In this document: positions 21,965-32,278 of the stretch, one piece after another
Position numbering within the stretch: the stretch's first letter is position 1
Layout of the letters: the number at the start of each line of letters is the position of its first letter
Source: Caballeronia sp. LZ062
GTDB lineage: Bacteria > Pseudomonadota > Gammaproteobacteria > Burkholderiales > Burkholderiaceae
Direction: 5' to 3'
Length of the DNA stretch: 64,000 nt
NCBI RefSeq assembly: GCF_031450785.1
Contig: NZ_JARTWB010000002.1
Span: forward strand, 1-64,000
Position numbers and translations under genes: made by a program
Notes under the pieces: generated by a model
Databases searched by the model: none
The model's input: only the letters and a program-made list of their open reading frames with translations
Told to the model about the DNA's origin: nothing

Positions 21965-23557
21965 GTGAAGAGTTCGATACAAAGAAATATCGGGCCGTTG
22001 GCGCTGATGCTGACCGGCCTGGGTTCCATCATCGGTTCGGGCTGGCTGTTCGGCGCGTGGAAAGCGTCGCAGATCGCCGGGCCGGCCGCCATCTGCGCGT
22101 GGGTGATCGGCGCGGTCGTCATTCTCGCCATTGCGCTGACGTATGCCGAATTGGGCGCCATGTTCCCGGAGTCCGGCGGCATGGTGCGCTATGCGCGCTA
22201 CTCGCACGGCGCACTCGTCGGCTTCGTCGCGGCGTGGGCCAATTGGATCGCCATCGTTTCGGTGATCCCCATCGAGGCTGAAGCGTCGATCCAGTACATG
22301 AGCACGTGGCCGTACGACTGGGCGCACGCGCTCTTCGTCAACGAAACGCTCACCACGAGCGGGCTCGCGTTGTCGGCGCTGCTCGTGATCATCTATTTCA
22401 TGCTGAATTACTGGGGCGTGAAAGTGTTCGCGCGGGCCAACACGGCCATTACCATCTTCAAGTTCCTGATTCCCGGCGCGACCATCGCGGGCCTCATTTT
22501 CACGGGCTTTCATTTGGAGAACTTCGGTACGGTGTCGAGCTTCGCGCCCTACGGCTGGCCTGCCGTGCTGACGGCCGTCGCAACGAGCGGCATCGTGTTC
22601 AGCTTCAACGGCTTTCAGAGCCCGGTGAATTTGGCGGGCGAAGCGCGCAATCCGGCTCGCAGCGTGCCGTTCGCGGTGGTCGGCTCCATCTTGATCGCGC
22701 TCGTGATCTATGTACTGCTGCAGATTGCTTACATCGGCGCAGTGAGCCCGAGCGACGTTATGCAGGGCTGGAAGCACTTCCATTTCGCGTCGCCGTTCGC
22801 GGAACTGGCAATTGCGCTCAACTTGAATTGGCTCGCCGTGCTGCTCTACATCGACGCGTTCGTGAGCCCGAGCGGAACCGGCACGACGTACATGGCGACG
22901 ACCACGCGCATGATTTACGCGATGGAGCGCAACAACACGATGCCGAAGATGTTTGGCAACGTGCATCCGTTCTACGGCGTGCCGCGGCCGGCCATGTGGT
23001 TCAACCTGATCGTCGCTTTCATCTTCATGTTCTTCTTCCGCGGCTGGGGCACGCTCGCGGCGGTCATTTCGGTGGCGACGGTCATTTCGTATCTGACGGG
23101 CCCGATCAGCCTGATGGCGCTGCGCCGGTCCGCGCCGGATCTCGAACGCCCGCTCACGTTGCCGATGATGGGCGTGATCGCGCCGTTCGCGTTCGTGTGC
23201 GCGTCGCTCGTGCTGTATTGGGCGAAGTGGCCGCTGACGGGACACATCATTCTGCTGATGGTGGTTGCGTTGCCGGTGTACTTCTACTTTCAGGGCAAGA
23301 CCGGTTTCGCCGGCTGGGGCCGCGATCTGAAGGCCGCGTGGTGGCTGATCGGCTATCTGCCGTCGATGGCGGTGATGTCGCTCATCGGCAGCAAGCAGTT
23401 CGGCGGCAGCGGCCTGCTGCCGTATGGCTGGGATATGGCCGTGGTCGCCGTCATGTCGCTGCTGTACTACTACTGGGGCGTGCACAGCGGCTATCGCTCG
23501 GACTATCTGGACGAGCGCGAAAGCCGCGACGACATCCTCGAGGAAATCGGCGCTTAA
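21965..23557 (+). CDS. APC-family amino-acid permease
   Basis: A 530-aa inner-membrane transporter with about 12 helices. The first helix has the APC substrate-binding break LGSIIGSGWLFGAW, and the second continues AGPAAICAWVIGAVV. FSFNGFQSPVNLAGEARNPAR in helix 6 is also typical. The GTG at 21965 is chosen because GGAGAAG ends 4 bases before it; a TTG 12 bases upstream is possible. The substrate is an amino acid or amine, not further defined. It ends at a strong terminator. Confidence 0.87.
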   Translation: MKSSIQRNIGPLALMLTGLGSIIGSGWLFGAWKASQIAGPAAICAWVIGAVVILAIALTYAELGAMFPESGGMVRYARYSHGALVGFVAAWANWIAIVSVIPIEAEASIQYMSTWPYDWAHALFVNETLTTSGLALSALLVIIYFMLNYWGVKVFARANTAITIFKFLIPGATIAGLIFTGFHLENFGTVSSFAPYGWPAVLTAVATSGIVFSFNGFQSPVNLAGEARNPARSVPFAVVGSILIALVIYVLLQIAYIGAVSPSDVMQGWKHFHFASPFAELAIALNLNWLAVLLYIDAFVSPSGTGTTYMATTTRMIYAMERNNTMPKMFGNVHPFYGVPRPAMWFNLIVAFIFMFFFRGWGTLAAVISVATVISYLTGPISLMALRRSAPDLERPLTLPMMGVIAPFAFVCASLVLYWAKWPLTGHIILLMVVALPVYFYFQGKTGFAGWGRDLKAAWWLIGYLPSMAVMSLIGSKQFGGSGLLPYGWDMAVVAVMSLLYYYWGVHSGYRSDYLDERESRDDILEEIGA

Positions 23558-23591
23558 AGCGTCCTCGCAGCGGTTGCTCAGCGGTTGAGCG

Positions 23592-23625
23592 AAGCCCGCC
23601 TGAACGTCGAGTTCAGGCGGGCTTT
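23592..23625. terminator. Bidirectional terminator after the permease
   Basis: A 14-bp perfect stem, AAGCCCGCCTGAAC / GTTCAGGCGGGCTT, with loop GTCGA. It lies between the converging permease and dioxygenase genes. Confidence 0.85.
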
Positions 23626-23641
23626 GTCGTTCTGGCGCGGC

Positions 23642-24427
23642 TTACGCGTCCGCGAACACGTAGTTGGCCATCGCGAGCGCACGCTGGAACGTGCCGAGCG
23701 ACTGGATGCGAAGCGTGTAATCGTCCGCCGCCGCGCCGAGCGCGCCGAACACGGGCAGCAGATGCTCGTCCGTCGGATGCATCAGCGCGGCGTGCGGCGC
23801 GCGGGCGCGGTAGTCGAGCAGCGCGTCCGTGTCACGCGCCGCCAGCCGCGCTTCGAACCAGTCGGTGAATTCGGCCACGCGCGGATCGGCATCGTGCGGA
23901 CGCGCGGCGAAATCGGCCATGCGCAGATTGTGCGTGATCTGCCCGGAACCGACGATCATCACGCCGTCATCGCGCAGATCGCGCAGCGCCCGGCCAACGC
24001 GAAAGTGATGCTCGGCGTCCAGGCGCGGCTGAATCGAGAGTTGCGCGACCGGCACGTCGGCATCAGGAAACATCAACAGCAGCGGGACCCATGCGCCGTG
24101 GTCGAGTCCGTGGACCGCCGTTGCGCTCGCCACGCCGCGAGCGCGGAGCAGCACGGCGGCGCGCTCGGCGACATCGGGCGCGCCCGGCGCGGGATAACGC
24201 AGTTCGTAAAGCGCGGGCGGAAAGCCGTAGAAGTCATGGATCGTGTCCGGCCGCGCAGCGATGCTCGCCACCGGTTGCGCGGTGCCCCAGTGCGCGGACA
24301 GCATCAGGATTGCGCGCGGACGCGGCAGCGTCGCGGCGAGCGTGCCGAATTCGGCGGACGGCATCGCGGGGTCGATCGGCAGCGTCGGCGCACCGTGGGA
24401 GATAAAGACGGTCGGGAGTCGGCTCAT
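23642..24427 (-). CDS. Class III extradiol ring-cleavage dioxygenase (YgiD/DODA-like)
   Basis: A 261-aa non-haem metal enzyme of the LigB superfamily. Metal-ligand regions are visible as FISHGAPTLPID at the N-terminus, LSAHWGT near residue 43 and DHGAWVPLLLMFP near residue 125. IVGSGQITHNLR near 175 is a further family signature. E. coli YgiD (4,5-DOPA dioxygenase) has the same length and motifs. The true substrate here is not known. It is a single gene ending near the permease terminator. Confidence 0.87.
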   Translation of the reverse strand: MSRLPTVFISHGAPTLPIDPAMPSAEFGTLAATLPRPRAILMLSAHWGTAQPVASIAARPDTIHDFYGFPPALYELRYPAPGAPDVAERAAVLLRARGVASATAVHGLDHGAWVPLLLMFPDADVPVAQLSIQPRLDAEHHFRVGRALRDLRDDGVMIVGSGQITHNLRMADFAARPHDADPRVAEFTDWFEARLAARDTDALLDYRARAPHAALMHPTDEHLLPVFGALGAAADDYTLRIQSLGTFQRALAMANYVFADA

Positions 24428-24526
24428 GGCAGCAGCCTCGAAAGATGGGATGCCACGAATGTATAGCCAGCCGCGACGTAGATAAACGGCGGCTGAGGCA
24501 ACGGATTATGTCCGCCCTGTTGGCAA

Positions 24527-25132
24527 TTAGTCGCTCGCGCCGCCCATGCCCGGCCACGCGGCCGCGATAGGTTGCGCCACGCCGAACAGGTCGATGACGC
24601 GCGCAACCGTGTGGTCGACCATGTCGTCGATGGACGCCGGCTTCTGATAGAACGCCGGCAGCGGCGGAAAAATGACGCCGCCCATTTCGGTGACGGCCGT
24701 CATATTGCGCAGATGCGCGAGATTGAACGGCGTTTCGCGCACGAGCAGCACGAGCCGTCGGCGCTCTTTGAGCACGACATCGGCGGCGCGGGTGACGAGA
24801 TTGTCGGAGAGACCGTGCGCGATGCTCGCGAGCGTGCGCATCGAACATGGCGCGACGATCATGCCGTCCGTCGCGAAGGAACCGGACGCGATGCTCGCGC
24901 CCACGTCGCGCACGTTATGCACGACGTCCGCGAGTGCGTTGACGGCGGCTTTGTCGAGATCGAGTTCGTGCTGGATGTTGAGCCAGCCCGCGCTCGACAC
25001 CAGCAGATGCGTCTCCACGCCGCCCAGCCGGCGCAGCGTTTGAAGCAAACGCACGCCGTAGATGGCGCCCGTTGCCCCGGTGATCGCGACGATCAGCCGT
25101 CGCTTGGCAGCAGCAGGCGCACTCACTTGCAC
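24527..25132 (-). CDS. ubiX: Flavin prenyltransferase
   Basis: A 201-aa enzyme that joins dimethylallyl phosphate to FMN, giving the prenylated cofactor used by the UbiD decarboxylase in ubiquinone synthesis. Motifs are [15 protein letters not shown] at the N-terminus (FMN binding), [15 protein letters not shown] mid-protein and [14 protein letters not shown]. Two GTG starts are possible (25132 and 25126); both lie just after the grxD stop, in the last position of the hemA-prfA-prmC-grxD-ubiX run. Confidence 0.93.
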   Translation of the reverse strand: MQVSAPAAAKRRLIVAITGATGAIYGVRLLQTLRRLGGVETHLLVSSAGWLNIQHELDLDKAAVNALADVVHNVRDVGASIASGSFATDGMIVAPCSMRTLASIAHGLSDNLVTRAADVVLKERRRLVLLVRETPFNLAHLRNMTAVTEMGGVIFPPLPAFYQKPASIDDMVDHTVARVIDLFGVAQPIAAAWPGMGGASD

Positions 25133-25139
25133 TACGGCT

Positions 25140-25451
25140 TTAAGCGGCGGCGAAAAGCTGCTGCAATTCGCCCGACTGATACATCTCCATCATGATGTCC
25201 GAGCCGCCGATGAACTCGCCGTTCACGTAAAGCTGCGGAATGGTCGGCCAGTTGGAGAATTCCTTGATGCCCTGGCGGATGGCGTCGTCTTCGAGGACGT
25301 TCACCGTCGTGATCTGGTCGACGCCGCACGCCTTCAGCACCTGAATGGCGCGGCCCGAGAAGCCGCACATCGGGAATTGCGCGGTGCCTTTCATGAAAAG
25401 GACGACCGGGTTCTGATCGACGATCTGCTTGATGCGTTCTTGCGTTTCCAT
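25140..25451 (-). CDS. grxD: Monothiol glutaredoxin (Grx4 type)
   Basis: A 103-aa protein that binds and delivers [2Fe-2S] clusters with glutathione. The active site is CGFS (in [10 protein letters not shown]), with the [20 protein letters not shown] and GGSDIM motifs of the family. Length is normal. It stops 7 bases before ubiX, so the two are cotranscribed. A role in iron-sulfur supply fits its haem and quinone neighbours. Confidence 0.95.
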   Translation of the reverse strand: METQERIKQIVDQNPVVLFMKGTAQFPMCGFSGRAIQVLKACGVDQITTVNVLEDDAIRQGIKEFSNWPTIPQLYVNGEFIGGSDIMMEMYQSGELQQLFAAA

Positions 25452-25514
25452 GGCGTTCCTGCGAAGAAGGTGAGTCTCGAAATGATAGCGGATTTCGCCT
25501 GTCCGGGCTGTCGG

Positions 25515-26351
25515 TCAAGGCGCGGCGAGGCCGCCGCTGATCCGTTCGATGCCCGCGAGATCGCGCATGGAGCGCACGGCAGTGAAGCCGCGCGCGGACA
25601 GTAACTGGCGCACGGCGTCGGCCTGATCGTAGCCGTGCTCGATCCACAGCGCGCCCGCGCGCGAGAGCAGCAAAGGCGCCGTTTCGACGATGACGCGGAT
25701 CGCCGAAAGGCCGTCGGCCTCGTCGGTGAGCGCGCCGCGCGGCTCGAAGCGCAGGTCGCCTTGCGCGAGATGCGGATCGTCGCTCGCGATGTACGGCGGA
25801 TTGCTGACGATGGCGTCAAAGCGCAGCGATGCATCGACGCTCGCCGTCCAGTCGCTTTCGACGAACGTGAGCGCGCCGCCCGCGCGTGCCCGATCGAGCA
25901 GCCGCTCCGCGTTGCGCCGGGCGACATCGAGCGCGGCCGGAGAGCGGTCCACGGCAAAAACGCGCGCATCGGGCCGCGCATGCGCAATCGCGATGGCGAT
26001 GGCGCCCGTTCCGGTGCCGAGATCGAGCACCCGGGCATTCGGCATCCCGGAGATGGCGTCGAGCGCCGTTTCGACAAGCAATTCGGTCTCCGGACGCGGA
26101 ATCAGCACGTCGGGCGTCACGTCGAAGCCGAGGCCGAAGAATTCGCGCTTGCCGGTCAGTTGCGCAATCGGTTCGCCCGCGACGCGGCGCGCCGCGAGCG
26201 CCTCGAAGCGCGCGACGGCCGCGTCATCGAGCGTTTCGGCGTCGCGCGTGATCAGTTCCGTGCGCCGCCAGCCGAGCACGTGCGTGAGCAGCACGCGTGT
26301 TTCGAGCGCGGGCAGCGGCGAGGCGCGCAGCAAATCCGCCGCTGTCGTCAC
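25515..26351 (-). CDS. prmC: Release factor glutamine methyltransferase
   Basis: A 278-aa SAM enzyme that methylates the glutamine of the GGQ motif in release factors 1 and 2. The SAM motif reads [16 protein letters not shown] and the catalytic NPPY is in VSNPPYIAS. The start is GTG at 26351, overlapping the prfA stop as GTGA; the longer upstream frame only reads prfA out of frame. Its substrate RF1 is made from the gene just upstream, so enzyme and target are translationally coupled. Confidence 0.95.
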   Translation of the reverse strand: MTTAADLLRASPLPALETRVLLTHVLGWRRTELITRDAETLDDAAVARFEALAARRVAGEPIAQLTGKREFFGLGFDVTPDVLIPRPETELLVETALDAISGMPNARVLDLGTGTGAIAIAIAHARPDARVFAVDRSPAALDVARRNAERLLDRARAGGALTFVESDWTASVDASLRFDAIVSNPPYIASDDPHLAQGDLRFEPRGALTDEADGLSAIRVIVETAPLLLSRAGALWIEHGYDQADAVRQLLSARGFTAVRSMRDLAGIERISGGLAAP

Positions 26352-27430
26352 TCCGCTTCCCCGAGCGCCGCGAGCAGTTCCGCCTGATGCTCGGACACGA
26401 GCGCGCCGATCAGTTCGTCGAGATCGCCGTCCATGATGTGTTCGAGCTTGTAGAGCGTCAGGTTGATGCGGTGATCCGTCATGCGCCCTTGCGGGAAGTT
26501 GTACGTCCGAATGCGTTCCGAGCGGTCGCCGGAACCGATCAGGCTCTTGCGCGTCGCGGCTTCCTTCGCGTGCTGCTCGTGATACTGCTTGTCCTTGATG
26601 CGCGCGGCGAGCACCTTCAGCGCGCGATCCTTGTTCTTGTGCTGCGAGCGGTCGTCCTGACATTCGACGACGATGCCCGTCGGCAAGTGCGTGACGCGCA
26701 CCGCCGAATCCGTCTTGTTGATGTGCTGCCCGCCCGCGCCCGACGCGCGGAACGTGTCGATACGCAAATCGGCCGGATTGATGACGACTTCGCTGATTTC
26801 GTCGGCTTCCGGCATGACCGCGACCGTGCAGGCCGACGTGTGAATGCGCCCCTGCGTTTCCGTCGCCGGGACGCGCTGCACGCGATGCCCGCCCGATTCG
26901 AACTTGAGCCGCGAATACGCGCCTTGCCCCGCGATCCGCACGATGACTTCCTTGTAGCCGCCGAGGTCCGAAACGCTTTCGGACATCGTCTCCGCCGTCC
27001 AGCGGTTGCGTTCCGCGTAACGCAGATACATGCGCAGCAAGTCGCCCGCGAAGAGCGCCGATTCGTCGCCGCCCGTGCCCGCGCGAATTTCGATGAAGAT
27101 GTTGCGTTCGTCGTTCGGGTCCTTCGGCAGCAGCATCGTTTGCAAGTCGCTTTCGATCTTGACCATGCGCTCGCGCGCCTCGCCGATTTCTTCTTCGGCG
27201 AAATCGCGCATGGAAGGGTCGGCGAGCAGTTCCTGCGCGGTGGCTTCGTCGGTCAGCGCCTGACGCCAGAGCGCGTATTGCTCGACGATCGGGCTGATTT
27301 CCGCGTGTTCGCGCGTGAGCTTGCGGTACTGGTCCATGTCGGACGTCACGTCTTCGCGGCTCAACAGTTCGTTGAGATCGACCTGCCGTTTTGCAAGCTG
27401 GTCGAGCTTGCTTTGCATGCTGGATTTCAT
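26348..27430 (-). CDS. prfA: Peptide chain release factor 1
   Basis: A 360-aa factor that reads UAA and UAG and releases the finished peptide. The catalytic GGQ is in [15 protein letters not shown] near residue 230, and the stop-codon-reading region near residue 190 reads [14 protein letters not shown], close to the PxT motif. An ATG 4 codons into the annotated frame (27418, MQSKLDQ) may be the real start. The gene is in the usual hemA-prfA-prmC order. Confidence 0.96.
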   Translation of the reverse strand: MKSSMQSKLDQLAKRQVDLNELLSREDVTSDMDQYRKLTREHAEISPIVEQYALWRQALTDEATAQELLADPSMRDFAEEEIGEARERMVKIESDLQTMLLPKDPNDERNIFIEIRAGTGGDESALFAGDLLRMYLRYAERNRWTAETMSESVSDLGGYKEVIVRIAGQGAYSRLKFESGGHRVQRVPATETQGRIHTSACTVAVMPEADEISEVVINPADLRIDTFRASGAGGQHINKTDSAVRVTHLPTGIVVECQDDRSQHKNKDRALKVLAARIKDKQYHEQHAKEAATRKSLIGSGDRSERIRTYNFPQGRMTDHRINLTLYKLEHIMDGDLDELIGALVSEHQAELLAALGEAE

Positions 27431-27529
27431 CGGGCGGGAATGACGCGCTCGGGCGTCAGGAAAAACTGCAATCGGAGAAGCCGCCGCGCATCAGACGCGG
27501 AGCATTTGAGAATAGCAAAGAGACGGCCG

Positions 27530-28828
27530 CTAACGGTCCGACGAATCGCTGCCCGCGCCGCCGTGGCGGTAGAAGCCGCTCATCAGGCCGATGAGCTGGT
27601 CGCGCTCTTCGCGGCTCGCGCGGTTGAGCGCGTGGGTGGGACCGTGAATGAGCTTGTTCGTGAGCGCTTGCGAGAGGGCTTCGAGCACGGCAGCCGGATC
27701 GTCGCCGCGCGCGAGCATCTTGCGGGCGCGTTCGACTTCGGCGCGGCGCAGGGCGTCGGCCTGCGTGTGCATATGGCGGATGACCGGAACGATGCTGCGC
27801 GCATCCAGCCACTGCATGAAGTTCGCGACGCGCGTTTCGATGATCGCTTCGGCCTGCGCGACCGCCGCTTGCCGCGACGCATTGCCTTCGCGGACGATGG
27901 CGCCGAGGTCGTCCACCGTATAGAGGAACACGTCCTGCAGATTGCCGACTTCCGGCTCGATATCGCGCGGCACGGCGAGATCGACCATGAAGATCGGCCG
28001 ATGCCGGCGCGCGCGCACGGCGCGCTCGACTGCGCCAAGACCGATGATAGGCAGCGTCGACGCCGTGCACGACACGATGATGTCGAACTCGTGCATGCGC
28101 GTGGGCAGCTCGGACAGCGGAATGGCGCGGCCGTTGAAGCGCTCCGCGAGCTTTTCGCCGCGTTCGGCGGTGCGGTTCGCGACGACCAGTTCGCGCGGGT
28201 TCTGCGCGGCAAAGTGCGTCGCGCAAAGTTCGATCATCTCGCCCGCGCCGATGAACAGCACGCGCTGGCTCGAAATGTCCTCGAAGATTCGCTCCGCGAG
28301 GCGCACTGCGGCGGCGGCCATCGACACGGACTGCGCGCCGATTTCAGTCGTCGAGCGCACTTCCTTTGCGACCGCGAACGTCCGCTGAAAAAGCTGGTTC
28401 AGATACGTGCCGAGCGCGCCCGCTTCCGATGCGGTGCGCACGGCGTCCTTCATCTGACCGACGATCTGTGTTTCGCCGAGCACCATGGAATCCAGCCCGG
28501 ACGCGACGCGAAACGCGTGGCGCACGGCTTCCGACTGCGGCAGCGCGTAGACGTGCGGCGCGAGTTCGGAAACCGGCAGATTGTGGTACTTCGAGAGCCA
28601 CTGGATGGCGGCGTCGCGGGCGGCGCTGTCGTCCGTCGCGCAGTAGAGCTCGGTGCGATTGCAGGTGGACAGAATGGCCGCTTCGGGCGAAGCCTTCGCG
28701 AGCGGGCCGAGCCAGACGTCCTTCAGTGCGGAAAGCGCGGGCTTGAGCTGTTCGAGCGGAAACGCCACGCGTTCGCGCAGGGCGACAGGCGCAGTGTGGT
28801 GGTTGATTCCGATCGTGAGGAGCTGCAT
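27530..28828 (-). CDS. hemA: Glutamyl-tRNA reductase
   Basis: A 432-aa NADPH enzyme, the first committed step of haem synthesis from glutamyl-tRNA. The N-terminal signature [17 protein letters not shown] is followed by the catalytic cysteine in [10 protein letters not shown]. The nucleotide-binding domain reads [17 protein letters not shown] near residue 190, and a C-terminal helical dimer domain follows. It heads the hemA-prfA-prmC-grxD-ubiX run; a gap of about 100 bases separates it from prfA. Confidence 0.96.
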   Translation of the reverse strand: MQLLTIGINHHTAPVALRERVAFPLEQLKPALSALKDVWLGPLAKASPEAAILSTCNRTELYCATDDSAARDAAIQWLSKYHNLPVSELAPHVYALPQSEAVRHAFRVASGLDSMVLGETQIVGQMKDAVRTASEAGALGTYLNQLFQRTFAVAKEVRSTTEIGAQSVSMAAAAVRLAERIFEDISSQRVLFIGAGEMIELCATHFAAQNPRELVVANRTAERGEKLAERFNGRAIPLSELPTRMHEFDIIVSCTASTLPIIGLGAVERAVRARRHRPIFMVDLAVPRDIEPEVGNLQDVFLYTVDDLGAIVREGNASRQAAVAQAEAIIETRVANFMQWLDARSIVPVIRHMHTQADALRRAEVERARKMLARGDDPAAVLEALSQALTNKLIHGPTHALNRASREERDQLIGLMSGFYRHGGAGSDSSDR

Positions 28829-28875
28829 GGGGTTATGCGCGCGGCCTAAGCCGTTGGCCTTTCAGATAGCCCAAT

Positions 28876-28881
28876 ATTATA
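28876..28881 (-). promoter_or_regulatory. Likely -10 box of the hemA promoter
   Basis: On the - strand this reads TATAAT, about 48 bases before the hemA ATG. The -35 region at the right spacing is poor, so another factor or an extended element may be needed. It is the only good -10 match in this gap. Confidence 0.5.
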
Positions 28882-28997
28882 GCGTTTTACGAATTCGTTC
28901 ATTTATAGGCGGCATTCGGGGACGCACCACGCACGGCAACGCGGCGTTGGCCGGCAAGACGCTGCTATTCGGCGCGACAATCGACCGCAGCGGCTGC

Positions 28998-29810
28998 TTA
29001 ATCAAAGTATTTGGCGAGTTCGGCGGCGCGCGCCTCGAGATCGTGTAGCGTCAGTGCGCGCGTTTCGGCGGCGGCTTTGCGGTTGCGCTCGGCGGCGGCA
29101 ATGGCGTCGTGCCGCGACGTGGCGTCGTGATGCAAATGAAACAGGGCCGCGCGCGATTCGGGAATGGAATGCCAGCGCACGCCGAGGCGCGTGGCACGCG
29201 AGAGCAGGTCGTCGTCCTCGCCACCCCAGCCGGTGAAGCGCGGATCGTAGCCGCCCACGCGCATGTATTCGGAACGCTTTATCAGCACGATTGCGCCGGG
29301 CGTGTTTTCATAAAGCACTTCCATTCCGTCCGGTAAATCGGATTCGAGATGCGTTTCCAGTGCGGCGTAATCGCCCGACAGGATGAAATCGCTTCGATAA
29401 TCGCTCGTGATATTAATGACGCGCAAAAACGGGCATAGCGCATCGCTCGCGGTTCCGTCTCGGAGAGAGCCGACACATACCGCCAGATAATCGGGATTGG
29501 CAATCATATCGGCGTCGTGGAAACAGATGATATTTCCAGTACATAAACGCGCGCCGAGATTGCAAAGTTTCGCTTTTGGAAAAGGCCCGTCGTCGTGAAT
29601 GAAGATGTGACGGATTTTCTCGTCGCCGAGACCGGACCAGTGGAATGTCGGCGTGGAGTCGGCTTCGATCAGATACAGCACGTAGTCGCGGTAAGTGCGG
29701 TCGAGATGACGCAGCACGCCGCGCAGATTCTCGCGCCGTTCTTGCGTCGCGCCGCGATAGGTCATGATTATTTCCAGACCACCGAGAGAAATCAGCTTGT
29801 TGTCGCTCAT
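28998..29810 (-). CDS. Glycosyltransferase family 2-like protein with galactosyltransferase C-terminal motif
   Basis: A 270-aa sugar-nucleotide transferase. The metal-binding motif is CFHDADMIANPDY (DAD) near residue 97, and the acceptor/catalytic motif GWGGEDDDL lies near residue 192, as in chondroitin-polymerase-like and beta-1,4-galactosyltransferase-like enzymes. It has no membrane segment. It stands alone with no other polysaccharide gene nearby, and the DNA before it is AT-richer than the surroundings, which may mean transfer. Donor and acceptor are unknown. Confidence 0.8.
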   Translation of the reverse strand: MSDNKLISLGGLEIIMTYRGATQERRENLRGVLRHLDRTYRDYVLYLIEADSTPTFHWSGLGDEKIRHIFIHDDGPFPKAKLCNLGARLCTGNIICFHDADMIANPDYLAVCVGSLRDGTASDALCPFLRVINITSDYRSDFILSGDYAALETHLESDLPDGMEVLYENTPGAIVLIKRSEYMRVGGYDPRFTGWGGEDDDLLSRATRLGVRWHSIPESRAALFHLHHDATSRHDAIAAAERNRKAAAETRALTLHDLEARAAELAKYFD

Positions 29811-30112
29811 GATGCTTTGTACACGGTTCGCCGCCAGTTTGCCCGCTCTCAGTGCGACAACACCTGACCGACGGAATTGCGAGGCCGTCGATTGAAGAAA
29901 ATCAATCTGCCGGCCAAAGAAATATTTCCGATTTTAGCACCCGCGCGCCATTTCATTTTTAGGCATATTCGCAGAACCGATTGTGAGAATCGATTGAATG
30001 CCCGTCATTTCGAGGCGCTTGCCTTCGCCAACCCGGCCCCCTAAACTCGTTCGCTCACGTCCGGCGCCGCGCGCCGTTTTTATTGTTATGAGCCAATGGA
30101 GCGGCGTTCGCG
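29811..30112. other. Intergenic region, AT-richer than its surroundings
   Basis: About 300 bases between divergent genes. It contains AT-rich runs such as AAATATTTCCGATTTTAG near 29919. It probably holds the glycosyltransferase promoter, but I cannot assign boxes. No gene is seen. Confidence 0.5.
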
Positions 30113-30385
30113 ATGAGCTGGATCGGCTTAATTTTCCTCGGCGCGGTTATCGGCGCGGCCGGTTGGTGGCTGCATCCGCTGCGGCGGGCCGGCCGCGTCG
30201 GTCAGGGCGCAGCCGGTCGCTTTTGGGCCGCCGTCGTCGCGGGTGTGATCGCCACCGTGGTCGCGCGCATGTTCGGCAATATCATCGACATCTATCACGA
30301 CGGCGAGACGCTCGAATGGCTCGCGTGCACGCTGTTCGCGCTCGTCGCCGTGACGGCGACCGTCGGGCTGGCCGCGCGCCGCTGA
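30113..30385 (+). CDS. GlsB/YeaQ/YmgE-type small membrane protein
   Basis: A 90-aa protein with three hydrophobic helices separated by short polar loops. It starts MSWIGLIFLGAVIGAAGWW, close to the transglycosylase-associated (GlsB/YeaQ) family. These proteins are linked to general stress and the envelope, but their activity is unknown. The central HPLRRAGRVGQGA is more basic than usual. It lies 41 bases before the aminopeptidase gene and may share its transcript. Confidence 0.7.
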   Translation: MSWIGLIFLGAVIGAAGWWLHPLRRAGRVGQGAAGRFWAAVVAGVIATVVARMFGNIIDIYHDGETLEWLACTLFALVAVTATVGLAARR

Positions 30386-30426
30386 GTTTTTCGCATCTTT
30401 ATCCGCCACTTTCAGGCAGGTGATTC

Positions 30427-32256
30427 ATGAACGACCGCATCGCACATTCCGCTGTTCCCGAACCGTCGACCTTCGCCGCGCGCGTCGAAACGCTGCGCAG
30501 CCGGATGGCGGCAGACCGCATCGACGCTGTCCTCGTTCCGTCGGCCGATCCACATCTGTCCGAATACTTGCCGGCGCGCTGGCAGGGGCGTCAATGGCTC
30601 TCTGGCTTCACGGGCTCGGTCGGCACGCTCGTCGTGACGAAGGACTTCGCGGGCGTCTGGGTCGATAGCCGCTACTGGACGCAGGCCGAAGCGCAACTGG
30701 CCGGCACGGGCATCGCGCTCATGAAGATGATGGGCGGGCAGCAGACGGCGCCGCACGTCGAATGGCTCGCGGAGAACATGCCGTCCGGCGGCGCGGTCGC
30801 GGTGGACGGCGCGGTGCTCGGCGTGGCGGCGGCGCGCACGCTCGCCGACGCGCTGACCGCGCGCGGCATCACGCTTCGCACGGACCTGGACGTGCTCGAT
30901 TCCGTTTGGCCCGAGCGTCCCGGCCTGCCCGATGCGCCCGTCTACGAACACGCCGCGCCGCATGCGAGCGTCAGCCGCGCGGAAAAGCTCGCGCATATCC
31001 GCGACGCCATGCGCGCGAAGGGCGCGCATTGGCATTTCGTCTCGACGCTCGACGATCTCGCCTGGCTCTTCAATCTGCGCGGCGCCGATGTCAGCTACAA
31101 CCCGGTGTTCGTCGCGCACGCGCTCGTCGGTCTGGACGATGCGACGCTCTTCGTCGCCGAGGGCAAAGTGCCCGACACGCTCGAGGCGGCGCTTGCCCGC
31201 GATAACGTGCGCGTCGCACCCTACGCGAACGCGATGCAGGCGCTGGCTTCACTGCCAGCGGGCTCGACGTTGCTCGTCGATCCGCGCCGCATCACGCACG
31301 GCTTGCTGGAGAAGGTGCCGTCGGCGGTGAAGATCGTCGAGGCGGTGAATCCGTCGACGTTCGCGAAATCGCGCAAGACGGCGGCGGAAGCCGAGCAAAT
31401 TCGCGCGACCATGGAGCAGGACGGCGCGGCGCTGGCCGAGTTCTTCGCGTGGTTCGAGGACGCGCTGGGCCGCGAGCGCATCACGGAACTCACCATCGAC
31501 GAGAAGCTCACGGCGGCGCGCGCGCGGCGGCCGGGCTTCGTTACGCTGAGTTTCGGCACGATTGCGGGCTTCAATGCGAACGGCGCGATGCCGCATTACC
31601 GCGCGACCGAGGCGTCGCATTCGGTGATCGAAGGCAATGGACTGCTGCTGATCGATTCCGGCGGCCAGTATCTGAGCGGCACGACCGACATCACGCGCGT
31701 CGTGCCCGTCGGCGACATCACCGCCGAGCACAAGCGCGACTTCACCACGGTGCTCAAAGGCACGATTGCGCTCTCGCGAGCGCGCTTTCCGCGCGGCATC
31801 CGTTCGCCGATGCTCGATTCCATCGCCCGCGCGCCGATCTGGGAAGCGGGCGCGGACTATGGTCACGGCACGGGCCACGGCGTCGGCTACTTCCTCAACG
31901 TGCACGAAGGCCCGCAAGTCATCTCGCATTACGCGCCCGCCGAACCGTGGACGGCCATGGAAGAAGGCATGATCACATCGATCGAGCCGGGCATCTATCG
32001 GCCGGGCAAGTGGGGCATCCGCATCGAAAATCTGGTGCTGAATCGGAGCGCGGGCAAGACCGAATTCGGCGATTTCCTTTCGTTCGAAACGCTGACGCTG
32101 TGCCCGATCGACACGCGCTGCATCGACTTGTCGCTGTTGCGCGACGACGAGCGCGCGTGGCTGAACGCGTATCACGAGACGGTGCGGCGGCGCGTGTCGC
32201 CGCACGTCGAGGGCGCGGCGAAGGCTTGGCTGGAGAAGCGGACGCAGGCTGTTTGA
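30427..32256 (+). CDS. Xaa-Pro aminopeptidase P-type (M24B family)
   Basis: A 609-aa cytosolic metallopeptidase that removes an N-terminal residue preceding proline. Two creatinase-like N-terminal domains (about residues 10-310) precede the pita-bread catalytic domain. Metal ligands are visible in IDSGGQYLSGTTDITR (two Asp), GHGTGHGVGYFLNVHEG (His) and TSIEPGIY and RIENLVL (Glu). The three-domain length of about 600 aa is that of eukaryotic-type aminopeptidase P1. It is followed 23 bases later by a HAD phosphatase, probably cotranscribed. Confidence 0.92.
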   Translation: MNDRIAHSAVPEPSTFAARVETLRSRMAADRIDAVLVPSADPHLSEYLPARWQGRQWLSGFTGSVGTLVVTKDFAGVWVDSRYWTQAEAQLAGTGIALMKMMGGQQTAPHVEWLAENMPSGGAVAVDGAVLGVAAARTLADALTARGITLRTDLDVLDSVWPERPGLPDAPVYEHAAPHASVSRAEKLAHIRDAMRAKGAHWHFVSTLDDLAWLFNLRGADVSYNPVFVAHALVGLDDATLFVAEGKVPDTLEAALARDNVRVAPYANAMQALASLPAGSTLLVDPRRITHGLLEKVPSAVKIVEAVNPSTFAKSRKTAAEAEQIRATMEQDGAALAEFFAWFEDALGRERITELTIDEKLTAARARRPGFVTLSFGTIAGFNANGAMPHYRATEASHSVIEGNGLLLIDSGGQYLSGTTDITRVVPVGDITAEHKRDFTTVLKGTIALSRARFPRGIRSPMLDSIARAPIWEAGADYGHGTGHGVGYFLNVHEGPQVISHYAPAEPWTAMEEGMITSIEPGIYRPGKWGIRIENLVLNRSAGKTEFGDFLSFETLTLCPIDTRCIDLSLLRDDERAWLNAYHETVRRRVSPHVEGAAKAWLEKRTQAV

Positions 32257-32278
32257 AACGAGAAGGGAGCAACGGGCG

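Noticed and set aside
21611..23485. A 624-codon - strand ORF
   Set aside because: Antisense to the APC permease, with a shadow composition rich in His and Arg.
26297..28849. An 850-codon + strand ORF
   Set aside because: It is antisense to prmC, prfA and hemA. High GC content leaves the opposite strand open; its composition is Arg/Ala/His-rich as in other shadows.
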